DNA of 64,000 bases from Gracilaria domingensis (GCA_022539475.1 VCMS01000209.1:1-64000); one strand, 5' to 3'. Shown: positions 47,024 through 58,283, counted from the first letter of the stretch. The notes: generated by a model not told the origin, from the sequence alone. A program made the numbers and translations.

Positions 47024-48741
47024 CTATAAGCTAAGCCAAGGATGAAGTAGTGCTTCCGATGCACCAACACGTTACTTGGCATTCGCATGTAACAAACTAG
47101 CACAAAGAGTTTTCGCTCCAGAAGTAACTCCGCCACGTAGCGCACCCGAAAAAGTAGGTTTCCCTCTGGTGGAGGCAATTGTGCGGGTAAGGTTGTCCAA
47201 CCTTGATAGATTATCGTCAATCGGAGTGCAACCGAAAAGCGAAAAGTGCATCAGAATGCTGACTGACCACACATCTTGTTGAGAATCACCAACGTCACTT
47301 CGTGCAACTTTCGGAGCTATATAGGCCAGCTGCGATAATGATAAAGGTCCATTTTATGAATAGCACTTCGACATACTTGTGCTATCCTTTAGGTCGGCGT
47401 TTGATACGGCATACTCGAAGTTGTGCAAAACAGGCACGGCCAGGTTGTCGTGATGTGGTAAAAACAATATATTATCCGGACAGATGAGTCTCCCAGAGAG
47501 GTGACATGATAACCGAATGATGTCCCCAAGATGTCCGCTTTCCGTATCCTGAGAAAGGAAGATGTGCGTATGACGTCCCATAGATGCCCCGTGGATGCGC
47601 CAAAATGATGTTCCTGAGCTCCCAAAAAGATATCCTTGTAATGTGCAGATGACATACATATGATGAACGAAGAGATGTCCCATGGATGTCGTGATGTACA
47701 ACGGATGTCCAGAAGATTTTGGGACGTCATACGAGCATATCTTCGTGCATCATTGGTTTACCCTACGTACAAAAAGAGTACATCTTTTGGAGTAGCTAAG
47801 TGCATCATTTACGTACATCATAACTTCATCGGATGAATATCATTAGAACATCCTGGATGCGCCAATGATGCACACAAGATGAACATTAGATGTCCCTTTT
47901 TCGAATCTTTGGGACATCCAACGCACATCAACTTGACTCACTGGGTCTGCGAATGAGTTATGAGTGCTGCATATGGACCAAAGCGGGAAGAAAACCAGAT
48001 ACAATTTTAGCCACATCAGCCTCACATAGCATACCTCGATACTGAACCACCTTCGTTAGGGTGTTAGCATCAGCATAGTCGGTGACGAGGTACAGAGTAC
48101 GCACACTCTCATACACATCGACAATTAGAACGATATTGGGGTGATCAGGCATAAAAAGCAGTGTAACAGCCTCGTTCATAGCCTGTGCAACCTGTGAAGC
48201 ACTACGTTTTCCCTTGGTAGTAATCTTGACACAAACAGAAAGCACCGTGTGCAAATCGACGGCAGCACTACATCGTCCCAACCCCGAGTCACGCAGATCA
48301 TTGCGATACTTGTACACACTGGTTATGCTTCGATTGGACGCCGAGAGCAACTGCTGGAAAAAGTGAACATGATCCTGTCTCGACTCCGTGTATGTATAAA
48401 GTCGAGCCTGCGAGGTTTTTTTAAAGAGATTCGGACCGTGGGGAACTCTTCACTGGGCACCTGAGCGCCATACACGGTGATACAGCCGCCAAGAATGGGA
48501 TGGTCAGGAGTGGAGGAGTATCTGGGGTATGGGACAGATAAATTGCAACATCGAAGATGCGCCTTTCTGGCAGGAAGAATCCTAACGTTGGCCCAGCCCT
48601 CGAAAAAGAGCGGGGCACCGTGGCGAAGACGCTCCCCACGCAGCGACGAATGCAAGCAAGTCTTGGTTGGGGTGCTGGGGGCGATGACACCACACTCTCG
48701 AGCGAAAGGGGAGATGAAGTGTGAGAGAAAGACTTGACCAT
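47024..48741 (-). pseudogene. CAMK-like protein kinase with PH-like N-terminus, split by a transposon
   Basis: The N-terminal part (near 48,340-48,640) looks like a PH domain (FEGWANVRILP, GGCITVYGAQVP, RLDFIHTRSRD). Then, after a frame change, comes a kinase N-lobe: SGLGRCSAAVD (Gly-loop region), VCVKITTKG (ATP Lys), MNEAVTLLFMPDHPNIV and LYLVTDYAD. A 454-bp element interrupts the catalytic loop. Beyond it come CPDNILFL, NFEYAVSN, AYIAPKV, DVWSVSILMHFSLFG and EALLHPW, the C-lobe in order to the TAG at 47,024. Stops: TAA at 47,958, 47,354 and 47,072. With the insert removed the loop reads IRRLICPDNILF, against VHRDLKPDNILF. The catalytic Asp and the DFG Asp (here NFE) are both replaced. CAMK type is inferred from the LYLV, IAP and HPW spacing. 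Confidence 0.8.
47492..47945. mobile_element. 454-bp non-autonomous element with 3-bp target duplication
   Basis: It is flanked by TCT at 47,489-47,491 and 47,946-47,948. Its ends are CCCAGAGAG and CTCACTGGG, a short imperfect inverted repeat. Removing it with one TCT restores an uninterrupted kinase alignment. Inside, the left half holds about 15 GATGTCC-like heptamers 8-25 bases apart, and the right half holds the same motif mostly inverted (GCATCAT, GGGACATCC). There is no coding capacity. Three-base duplications and subterminal repeats are typical of CACTA elements, so this may be a CACTA-mobilised miniature, although its ends are not CACTA. Confidence 0.8.
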
Positions 48742-49580
48742 GGGTGCCTCAAGCGATCTGAAAAACGCCTTGCCTTACATAAAGATCTCAAGGCCAAAGA
48801 CGACTGGAACTGGTATAGCCCTATGGCGCGTTTTGCACATTGTTGCAAGCGCAATCAAAGGTGCGAAACTGTTTGTTACAGCGCTGCTTGCGCGGTACCT
48901 GGTTGTAGATGGTTTATGCACCTCAGGGCTGAGCAGCAGGTTCTCGGCGGTTTTCAGCCGCTCGCCCTGCTCGCGTGCGAGCGGAAAGAAGGAAGAGGCC
49001 ACGCTGAGGGCCAGAATCGTGGCGGCGAGGAGGGCCGTGGCGGTGGCCATGGCGGCGCTGAGCGAGGTGGAAGGCAGCAGCTGTGCTTTCCAAACCCGTG
49101 TGCTTGCCCAGCGGTAACGAACATAAGGGGGTTCGCGGCGCTGCGTGACGGGGCGCGGCGCAGCAAGCGAAGCCGATGTCACATATCGACCGGCTTCCCA
49201 AGCGGGTCATGTAATCTAGGACGCGGCACGGGTTGGGCTAACGTTTCTGTCACCGCCGCCGCATTCAGAGCCGCCGCTTTGGCTGCCGCCTTGGCTGACG
49301 CATTTGCTCCAGCCACCGTGCAGCCCAAATCGGCTTGTACCCGCTGTCATACAGGCGGCTCTCGATGCGCGGCTCTCGACGCACCGTCGGATAGAGGGCT
49401 GCCACCGCGCCAGCACGATGACGAGGATGCCACGCACAGCGTTCGCAAAGCGCCGCAAAAGGCGCCGCACCTGGAGGCGCTGCTCTCCCATTGCGCGCGC
49501 AAAAGCGGCTATTGTCATGCAATCTGACGTTCGCATCGACGGCGACTCCAATCTCATCATGGCCAAGTAGGTGCAGCACT
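48742..49580. other. GC-rich, uncertain coding
   Basis: Long overlapping open frames on both strands (for example plus 48,734-49,117 and minus 48,775-49,182) arise from high GC content. One minus-strand frame has a hydrophobic helix (ATALLAATILALSVASSFF). I cannot tell which, if any, is real. Confidence 0.3.
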
Positions 49581-49584
49581 TTGT

Positions 49585-50040
49585 GTGGCAGCGGCCAAGA
49601 AAGCGCTGTACACCACGCCGTGTTACGTACTGCTGGTGCACGGGCACGTCTGGGCTACAGACCGGCATGTGCGCGCGTCCATCGGAGCGCTCGTTAGTGA
49701 AATCCGTTTGTCGCTCACCACAAACGTCCGCGCTTCCACCATGCAAGTCTTCGTGCTCGCGTACAGCATGCGGCACGGAGGCAAGGTGAGTCCGGCGCAG
49801 CTGCGCCGTGAGAGCGGGCGCTGCCATCTGCTACGACTGCAATGCTCGCTGCTTCCCGCCGCCATCCTGGACGATTCCACGTACGGCGCGCCGCAGGAGC
49901 GCCTGCTCCTCATGCAGCCGCTGCGCGACAGAATGGCCCACGCCGCCATACTGAAGGTGAGACTATCGACGGGAGACGTGCGCCTGCCATTGCGCGCGCG
50001 CCTGCGCCACATCAATGCACTCGACTACGCACCGGCCTAG
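49585..50040 (+). CDS. Unrecognised GC-rich protein or exon
   Basis: An open frame of 151 codons reads AAAKKALYTTPCYVLLVHGH, then VRASIGALVSEIRLSL, VFVLAYSMRHGG and MQPLRDRMAHAAILKVRL, ending at TAG. The composition is protein-like, with balanced hydrophobic and charged residues, and is clearly better than the competing frames. The frame is open upstream to about 49,520, so the ATG is not secure and this may be the last exon of a longer gene. I do not recognise the family. Confidence 0.4.
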   Translation: MAAAKKALYTTPCYVLLVHGHVWATDRHVRASIGALVSEIRLSLTTNVRASTMQVFVLAYSMRHGGKVSPAQLRRESGRCHLLRLQCSLLPAAILDDSTYGAPQERLLLMQPLRDRMAHAAILKVRLSTGDVRLPLRARLRHINALDYAPA

Positions 50041-50519
50041 CGCCAGCGCGCGCCCGACCGCATGTGCTGCACGCAGCGGGACGGTGCGGTTTCTAACTGT
50101 GCCTTCGCTCCTGCGCCGCTCGCTCAGCGGGCCAAATGTGTGCTCGCATTACGCGCGCCGCGTGAAGCAGGGAAGGACTCAGATGGTCGGTTCGCGTCGG
50201 AGCGCAGCCGGCGAGGTACGGCCACCACGCCATCCGCTGGCAGTGGTAGACGCCGCCGCGCGTGAGGCGCTCGCATCAGAGTGGAGCTGTTCGTCACTCT
50301 TTGAGTATGGTGAATGGCTTGCGCTACGCGCCGTCTCAATGGGAAAGCGACTGGGCGAACAAGTAGCCTTCTACGAATAGAGAGTAGCTAGTTTCAGCTC
50401 AAGAGCTGCTAGTAGTGCACTTCTCAGTTAGCAGTGAAGCACTGGCAGGGCACCGTATGGCTACGAGCAGCTCAGAGTGATTTTAAATGCGCACGAAAAC
50501 ACTGAGGCGATCTTGGGCG

Positions 50520-50655
50520 CATCCAGGCTGCGCCTATTTCCTTTCTGAAAAATGAACTTTCTTCCAATGTGCATCATTGGCGCATCATATTGCCCGCCAA
50601 GACATCCAACGTATATCATCGGGACGTTCCTGGCGCATCAGGGTACCTTTCTGGG
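50520..50655. repeat. GATGTCC-like repeat cluster (right end of an element)
   Basis: Inverted GATGTCC-like motifs (GCGCATC, GACATCC) lead to the end CCTTTCTGGG at about 50,655. This is the reverse complement of CCCAGAAAGG, the start of the cluster at 14,350. Beyond it, element B sequence (ACACCATA...) begins at a point matching element A near 15,165. It is probably a truncated copy of the same small element family inserted into B. Confidence 0.55.
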
Positions 50656-50670
50656 ACACCATAATAGATG

Positions 50671-53510
50671 TCGAACGGTGACACTGTGGAAGCATTGGAA
50701 TCATTTTTTCCGCATAAACCTACTTTCTGCTGTAGCCCTGACTACAGCGGGAAGTACGTATATGCTCAAGATTTTAAGGTCAATGGCAGTCACTGGGAGC
50801 GTTGTCGAGATATAGTCTTTCACGTGCCTTATCTTTTCCGCTCCAGCCACGATCCGCCAAGTTCCCAAGACCTTCACAGCTGTAGTATCTCTGTCTAATT
50901 TTGTGCTTCGTCCCACTAACATAAGTTCCTCATCTCTTGCGTTGATTTCGAGCCGAGCGAAGAAGGCAGGTCTGAATCTGCCAAATTCTGATTTTTCTTG
51001 ACTCCTGCTTGTAGCCCTCTTCTTCCAACGCTAATCTCATTCCATTGCCAAGTAAATGCAGACCAAAGAGGTTATGCGTCTTATGAAACAAGTTTGCTTC
51101 TGTTCTCTGCGTCGATCTCCGCATCTCAGCAAGCTACCCAGCCACTGATTCAACAACGAACTGCGAAACATTTCTCAGAGGCCCACACTCTTGTAAAATT
51201 GCAGGGAAGCGTGGAATAGATTGCGTCGTTGGGGTCAGCCAGAACGCTGAGGATCTCTTGTCAAATAAAAATTCCAAGAACATCGAGTGAAGCTGTATCA
51301 CAGGCTTCTCTAATCGAGCTATGTCATGGACACGTGGAATGGCCTCGAACAGAATATAGGTGATCTTCGAAGTAATGCTCCATGTTTTCGTCAACTTTGT
51401 GTCAATTAAGCTACTGTTGAACAAACACGGGCAATGGAAAGAGGCCAAATTTTGAAGGTCTTCGGCTTTGAAGCCATCCAAGTGCTTAAATGACTCCGGA
51501 GGTCGTCCTTATACGGCTGAGATCCGTTTGTATCCGATTAAAATGCCTCGTTGATACTCTCGAGGACCTCGTGCTCAATAACGAAACTGTGCTTTGATCG
51601 ATCGCATTTTGGATGCGACCCAATTGTCAAAGCTACAAGATGTTTCACCAATACTAGTAGTCATTGGTGCATTGGATCGTAAGGAGTACATTTAAAGGTA
51701 TCACGTTCGAGGTTTCCCAGCAACGGTCTGCGTCTGATACCCATACTCTTCATTATGTATTCCTGTTCAGCCCTAGTCGCAGCTCTCTCCACTTCAATCC
51801 ATGTTCTTTCCATCTCCTCTTTAGTGCGTATTGGATTGGATTCAAGGTTATTATAGCAATCCGGACGTCTCTCTGAGATCGTTCTAGGATTATTGTCAAT
51901 ATTTGCTCGCTCTGGTATCATCCACAAATGATTCCCGCCTCTACTAGGCCTTCGCACCTAGGCCTTCGCGCCTGTTTGAGACACTTTCGGCATGATCGTT
52001 CGGCATTATGACCCTCGCTTCCGAGCAGTTTACTTGCAGCGCACCAATCTGCATTGACAGAAACAAGGTAGCCGTAAATGGTTCTCACGTCGCCGTTATT
52101 GCGACGTATTTGCACCTCCTTTCCATGTTCTGTAGATCTTGGATTAAAGGGACCAAAAACCTGTCGAAGAGCTCCGTGTCACGTGATCCAGGGACAAGTG
52201 CGGATAAGATTACATTTGCATCCTTAAAGCGGTATTCTGGACTGTAGTTCAGGATTGTGAACATGAATTGCCCGAGAGACTTTGTGACTTTTCGCCCTTT
52301 GAGAGCCTCAACACCATTGGATGAAAAAGAAAGGCATACAATTCTTCATTCTCTTTCCACGTACGAATTCGTTGTCCATGCTGATTGCGAAAATATTTAC
52401 CGTGATAGAAGTTTTGAAGATGTAGATTTCCATTTCCTTGTCTCATCGCAGTAGGGTTATAAGCTCTCTTAAACTATTCGAATATTTCTTGAAACGAATC
52501 AGGCTCTTTACACAGCGCAGAGATCTGCTCTGAAAGGAATCTATACCAATACCTTTGATGAGCAGAAAACTGAAGGTTGAGGTTGCAGTTGTTGCTCGGA
52601 CATTCTAGGTTTGCAGCGTACTTCCTAAAATATGGAGCATGCTCTTCCTTGGACATGAAGACGAATTTGCGCCTAACCCCGGAGTAACTGCGCATATAGT
52701 TGATGATGGAGTCGTAACTATACCTGGATTGCACCACATCAGTTCTCAAGAAACGCCTAGCCTAGTTTTCAGAGAGCCCATCGTACTCAATTGTAGCCAG
52801 AACGTGTAGTAGACGTTTTGCATCAATGTGTTTCAAATCTCCAGTAATTCCGTTTATTGGGGCTGGATCATCGTCCGTTTGTCCAGAGACGCTCTCAATC
52901 TCTGGTGAAACAATAATGATCTCGTCCCATTGACTATCCTCTCTTACCGAACCGGCATCGACGGCTCCGATGTCGAGATTAAAGAACCCAGGCTGATCCA
53001 CAATGTGATTCACGTCTTCAATAATTCCAAGCGCCACTTCCTCATCATTGTTAGATATAAGCACTGGTCCAGATATTGTGTTATCATTACGGTCATGGTC
53101 CCAGTGTACTCCATTGAAGTCACTGGAGAAATCAAAATTCAAATGGTTACTTCGTTGAATTTCAGTGCTCGTTTATTTTAAACCACGCGTATTTCTAATT
53201 TCTCTCTCTTCACTGGAGCTCCTTCCTGTACGCTGTGCTCTCTGATCGTGAACGGAGCGAAATTGTTGTCCCACCTCGGAATATTGAGCATGCGTGATGA
53301 GTCCTCTCTTGTTTTGGTTCATATGTTCATCATCACGTCTCTGGTTGTCCTGCCGATCTGTTTCAAAGATTCACGGCAACTATAGAATGAGATACTCTGA
53401 GATACCGTGTTCTGCTGTCCCTCGATATTAGCTGGGATTTAGGGGTAAATATACCGTTCTCTGGTTCGCGAGGCAAAATTTTGACGAAAACGCTTTTTTC
53501 TTGGGGCCAT
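50671..53510 (-). pseudogene. Tnp2-like CACTA transposase, element B
   Basis: The start is MAPRKKRFRQN at 53,510. The parts in order match element A: an acidic N-terminal region, SRYSYDSIINYMRSYSG, HAPYFRKYAANLECP, VPGSRDTELFDRFLVPLIQD, VNADWCAASKLLG with GHNAERSCRKC, RRPLLGNLERD, YDPMHQ, ITYILFEAIPR and LPVTAIDLKILSIYVLPA. It is broken by many stops and frameshifts. Some stops can be read against A: a TAG after SEN stands where A has Gln, and a TAG after EIFE stands where A has Gly. It retains residues lost in A (Ser in PGSRD, Tyr in IYGYLV), so each copy decayed on its own. Confidence 0.75.
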
Positions 53511-53832
53511 ACGTATGAGTTCACTTGCCCTTGCCTTGAATCAGAGTAACCATAACACCCGATTCAACTGTAAAAGAATGATAGGAAAGATAAGACAACC
53601 ATCCCATCGAGACCAGATATGTTTCCGTGGAAATCGAAGCGAAGCCGTATGCGACAAATTCTTATAAATATCCATTGACCTGCACGTCTCTTCCCCTCGT
53701 CCACACCCCATCTCGACCTACTCTGGTCTGCCATATCCTTCCTTCTCCGCTACCAACTGCATCTGGATCCTTTTGTTTCAGGTGTATTGTCTCGATACGA
53801 TCAGTAAGGTTGTGTTCTCTCCATTTTTGCAA
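53511..53832. promoter_or_regulatory. Bidirectional promoter of element B
   Basis: It contains AAATCGAAGCGAAGC (53,631-53,645), then GTATGCGACAAATTC and a TATA-like CTTATAAATAT (53,661-53,671). This is the same order as in element A. Confidence 0.6.
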
Positions 53833-54249
53833 ATGGTCAGGAATACGGATTCATTACCTTCAGAAGAGCGCGTCCTGTCTATTCCGACTCGGACTGAATC
53901 CCGTCGAAGAGGCAAACATGGCGTAGAAGGTAAAGGATCACAGCGTCTCATTCGTGAAATATTCAATCGGAAGATGTCAGTGTATGAAGGCAGTGATTAT
54001 GATCCGCAGCATCCCATACCTGAGGAATTTGGCTACTGAGTAACGAGCAGCATTAGGTAGTAAATCTACTTCAATCGGTCCGTTCCAGATGATGGAACTC
54101 TTACGTACCGCAAACTGGTTCGAGAACAGCCGACAGTTGTGGTTGAGCTTCGTTCAAGAATTGAGAGACATTACCGAATTCTGAGAAAAGCCGAGGTTCA
54201 ATGAGCTGTTACCATGCTCATTCAAAAAAGTCTTAGACAGGATCGTAAG
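53833..54249 (+). pseudogene. CACTA accessory protein, A/B type (copy B)
   Basis: It begins MVRNTDSLPSEERVL and follows copy A closely: REIFNRKMSVYEG, RSVPDDGTLTYRKLVRE, RIERHYRILRKAE. It is interrupted by stops that stand where A has Ser, Glu, Tyr and Arg. The C-terminal half is lost. It shows that the N-terminal half of this protein family is well conserved. Confidence 0.75.
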
Positions 54250-54600
54250 TAACGCACTGGCACAGTTTCGGGACAAGCTAATGATATAAGAAGTGAAGCA
54301 ACAGCGGCGCTTGATACATCCCTACTGGAATTCTGACACAATTTTATGCAGACGAAAAGCGGCATTACGTACTGTAGTCGCTTGTGCCAATGCTGGCAAT
54401 AAGAGGAAATTGTCTCTGTCATGCTTTTAAATCCGGCACTGATTACCTGGATTGTGGCAATTTCCGACACCCTCTGAAGTGCTGCGCTAGAGCAATAAGT
54501 TGGCGAATATATTCTGCTAATCGTTGATTGTCACATGTAGCAATGCTACATGTGACAATCAACGGGTGCTTTTCGCTCGTCTTTGATCACGATATCTACG
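54250..54600. other. No gene; contains a perfect hairpin
   Basis: There is no recognisable coding between element B's accessory relic and the pyrimidine-rich repeat. It holds the hairpin at 54,522-54,564. Confidence 0.4.
54522..54564. repeat. Perfect inverted repeat, 20-bp arms
   Basis: CGTTGATTGTCACATGTAGC (54,522-54,541) and its exact reverse complement (54,545-54,564) are separated by AAT. The pairing is fully intact although the neighbouring genes are heavily decayed. Confidence 0.85.
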
Positions 54601-54614
54601 TTTCTTGGCTCAAA

Positions 54615-54775
54615 CCTGCCTCTTCTCACTTTTCTCCTCCCACCTAGCTTATCCCACTTGCCTTCCGCCACCCAGCTCGTCTCACCTGCTTCCCCCACAT
54701 ATAGCTTCTACCACCTGCCTCCTACCACCTAGCTCGTCCCACCTAGCTCCTCCAACCTACTGCCTCCCACGTGGA
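54615..54775. repeat. Pyrimidine-rich degenerate tandem repeat
   Basis: CCACCTAGCTC-like units recur about every 12-20 bases (CCCACCTAGCTTATCC, CCACCCAGCTCGTCTC, CCACCTA GCTCGTCCC and so on). The repeat overlaps the 3' end of the element D transposase, whose frame stops at 54,757. Confidence 0.65.
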
Positions 54776-57700
54776 ATGCGATTAACGCCGTCTATATAAG
54801 TATAAGACGGATCCAGAAGTCCATCTGAACGAAGAGTCGGATCGATAAAGTAGACGCGTGTCCCACTAAATTCTGAATCGACGTTGTGCACAGGTGCCTT
54901 ATGCTCGACAACTCCTATAACTCGTCGCAGAACCTCGAGATCTTCAATCGAATTTGTGCGGAAGATATTCCCAATGTTACCTGCCTTGACCCTATAAACC
55001 CCGGTTATGGTCGAAATATGGCCGATATGTGACCGAAATGTTGGCGTATAAGTCGAAAACTCGTGAGAGCATATATCTCGTCAAGATAAGAAGCTTTTGT
55101 TTTCATGCATGTGGCCGAAATATGGCCGAAATATGGCCCATATATGGCCGCATTGAAAAACAAGAAATACCTATCTTGGTGAGATACGCGTTCTCACAAA
55201 ATTTCGACTTATACGCCAACATTTCGGTCACATATCGGCCATATTTCGGACATAACCGGGGTTTATAGGGTGAATACTTGTTGCTGCCTTCCCACTTGCA
55301 ATCCTTCCTCTCAATCGAACATACCAAGCGCATATCTGTTTTGAAGAGGACTATGCTCCGAAAGTGAAGCTGGTCGCCATTTCAGACGAAACTCCAACAC
55401 TTTCAAGAGTCGACCGTAATACATGTCCGCTAGATTGTCTACAGTCAAATCCATCTCCACCGCTACGAAGTGGCTTCTTCGCTGTACCGATTGTGTTGAT
55501 CTCAGTATGCTTGCGATTTGAGCGCTTTCGAAAGATGTAACAAAGCGAACACGCGAGTGAAAGGTTATGAATTCAACAGACTCTGACATTTGCTTCGCAT
55601 CGCCAATAGAAAGACCCCCAGAATCATTGGCTTGCGCGTACTTGCGTCTAAAGTAGTCAAGCAAGAGAGCGCAAATTCTCCTTCGTTGAATGATCGCTCC
55701 AGCTTTCATTGTGTTACTCGGACCAAGACAGACAAAACCGTCTTTCATTAGAAGTTCCTGTACGTTCTCTGAGAGCAGGAGGAAAGGTTTGTTGTAAAAT
55801 GACTTTGAGGCTTCTGAAAAGAATGAGTAGTTAATCATTTCAGTCGCAATATGCGACTTTGCCCTGGATGGCTGGTCGACCCAGCCAATAAATCCTTCAG
55901 ACTAGTACTGCGACACTCCTTTCAAAGTACCATAATCAGACAATGTCTTTGAAAGATGAATTAAGACGTGATAAATGGACTTGCACATGTAAACCCTGGA
56001 GGCGTCAAAGCGGTAATAGTGTCGCTCAAAATGCTCCACGAATCTGACACAAAGACGGAAGTGATCACTCACATCTGACCTCCTAATACAGGCACGAAAT
56101 GAAATATCCATTACCTCTGCAAGCAATTGTAGCCCATCCAGATAGCACTGGGGCAGTACTTCTTCAAATAGTATAAGAGAAAAGAGCAAAGTAAAGGCCT
56201 TATGATGAGCAGCTTTCCATCTACGATGGTGTTCGAGATGCATGAGAACGATTCCCAACTGCCCGGATAACTGTTCAGATCACATGTTAAACTCCTGATC
56301 CAAAGAACGGATGACTGCATCAGTGATATGAAAAGCATCATCATCTCCCGAAGTCCCCAGTGTGAACATATCCTTCTGTATATTGTAAAACAAGTGCATT
56401 ATGTCATGCGGGAAGATATCGTATGGACCGGTATCGACAGGAAGCGAACTGAGCTCATAGGTTGGCAGAAAAAACAGGATAGAACTTTGTCGGATTCCAG
56501 TTTCCTTTCGAATGCGTTTTCTTTCATTGTTCGAAGCCACTTTGAGCTCCTCCAGGGTCAACTTGACAGTCAACGCTCTTCGATCAGGAGTGTTCATAGG
56601 GTCTATGACTCTCTGAATTCTCCCGTTTCCATTTCTTACTCTCGTCAGATAGTAGTAATGTGAAGAACGACCAGAGATGCCGCTCATAATTCCTTCGATG
56701 TTGCAATTTCGGCATGGCTTCGCTGCACAATGCCCGGCAAGGCCAGATATTTTCGATATCGCAGGCTGGTCCCCGGAGAAATAGATGAGATGAATACGAA
56801 CGTTTTTTGTCTCTCCGTCGAAGAACTTAAGTGGAAATCCGTCGCTTGGCATACTAAGCAGCTCATTAACAAAAGGCAGCAAGAAAGACTGAAGATTACG
56901 TGGTTCGTTTGGTCCCGGTATGAATGCCAACGGGAGGACATTTTGCGGCTTATACCGGTGCAAAGGATGAAGATTGTATTTAATAGCAGCCATAACCCAG
57001 ACGTTGTGATTGCTATTTATAGGGGGTGAAAACCATTCATGCTAATGGCAATGAATACATCGTTCTCAAGTTTCTCCGGACCACCATACTGAGAACAGAG
57101 AACATTGAAGCGGTCTCCATCGTAGAAATCTTGCAGCCAACCGGTACTTGCTTCTCTGGACGATCGATAGCTATAGAGCTCTTTGCAGGTATTTTCGTCT
57201 TGAACAAACCCGCAAATACGATCTAGCAAAGGTATAAACTTAAACGTATCAAACCCATTTCGACTGGAATCTGTAGAAGACGCGCGCGCTGCATTCCGTA
57301 CAAACATTAGTTGACAGAGCATCTTCCATTGAGGACACAAAAGCCATATGCCCAGGGCAGACCTTGTAGATCTGGACGATGCCCCTGAGACCCGAGTGGA
57401 AAACAAGGTTGTTCGTGACGCTTTTCAAGCTTCGCAATGGTGCCTTTACAAAGCTTAATACAGCATCCATTCCTTCCCTCTGCACCCTCCAACGATCGCT
57501 AAACTGTACCCATGCTTCGTTCACTTGCAGCCATTGAAGCACTTTGTATGAATTTCTCTCCATAGTCTGGTCAGATGCTTCTACTCCTGACACAGTCCCT
57601 TCAATATCTTCCTCAGAGGTAAGCTGCATATCTCCTACGTTTCCACTTGGTGACGTAGGGAATGCCACATGATAAGTCTCGGAATTGTACGGTTCGCTAA

Positions 57701-58283
57701 GGTCTTGTTCATATGTGCTTGCATTGGTATGCACAACATTATGGTCCTCATCAGAGACTGGCAGTGGATGGAGATCGGGGCGAGCTGTGGGGAAATGGAT
57801 ATCAATGTTACTCGTGGATAAAGCAGGAGGGGACGCGTCGGTGACATTTTCATTGTGAGAATGAACCAGATACTCATTTTGTGGATTGATCGCGAGAAAA
57901 GCGTTTCCAGAATCATTTCTTTCACTCTCATCTCGAACCCCTTCTTCGTTCATAATCATCGCATTCCCAAGTGATACACTTGTCGGAGGAACATGGTTCC
58001 CAGCGCGCGCATCAAGTCCGTTCGAGGCCTGTTGACTTTCGTTGCATCCAATATGGACATAATCGGATGATGAAGTCTCAAATTGTTCAAAGTTGTAAAA
58101 GATGAGATTATCGGGCACCCTGGGGCCCCACTGAAACATTAGTCTTCCGTTCTCTTTCTGTACGCGATTCGCAGCTCTTTTATGATCCAGCATGGTGGTA
58201 CGTGATACAGGCTTTCCCGAAGAGCAACGGCACCAAAACCAAGGAGGGCAAACATACCTTCGCTGCTTCTGAATATGCGCCAT
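54757..58283 (-). pseudogene. Tnp2-like CACTA transposase, element D
   Basis: The start is MAHIQKQRR at 58,283. A Cys-rich N-terminal module (CRCSSGKPVSRTTMLDHKRA) precedes a long acidic linker. Then come VCPGHMAFV, DVFIAISMNGF, WVMAAIKYNLHPLHRY, FIPGPNEPRNLQSFLLPFVN, GHCAAKPCRNC, YDIFPHDIMHLFYNI, KSIYHVLIHLSKT, GVSQY, MYYGRLLKVLEFRL and, past the inserted element, RVYFIDPTL and GVNR. The frame shifts once in a GCGCGCGC run (about 57,285) and back in a CCCCC run (about 57,026). Stops include TGA at 56,280, TAG at 55,902 and one at 55,311. Indels sit exactly in simple repeats, so slippage or sequencing error is plausible for these two. Confidence 0.8.
54990..55270. mobile_element. 281-bp terminal-inverted-repeat element (MITE) inside element D
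   Basis: It is flanked by TGA at 54,987-54,989 and 55,271-55,273. The ends start CCCTATAAACCCCGG and match as inverted repeats over about 70 bases with a few mismatches (GGTC against GTCC), then more loosely for 40 more. Removing it with one TGA rejoins the transposase frame exactly (QQQVF continues to KAGNIGNIF). There is no coding. It is younger than element D, since its arms are nearly identical. Confidence 0.9.

Larger units (their letters stand above)
50671..54257. mobile_element. CACTA element B, sister of A
   Basis: It has the same plan as element A: a minus-strand transposase (about 50,671-53,510), a promoter gap and a plus-strand accessory gene (53,833-54,249). Similarity to A extends through the promoter. 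It is more decayed than A, and its transposase 3' end is cut by the GATGTCC-type repeat sequence. Confidence 0.75.

Noticed and set aside
49216-49827. A 203-codon minus-strand frame
   Set aside because: It lies opposite the better plus-strand frame at 49,585-50,040 and has the His/Cys/Arg-rich look of an antisense shadow in GC-rich DNA.
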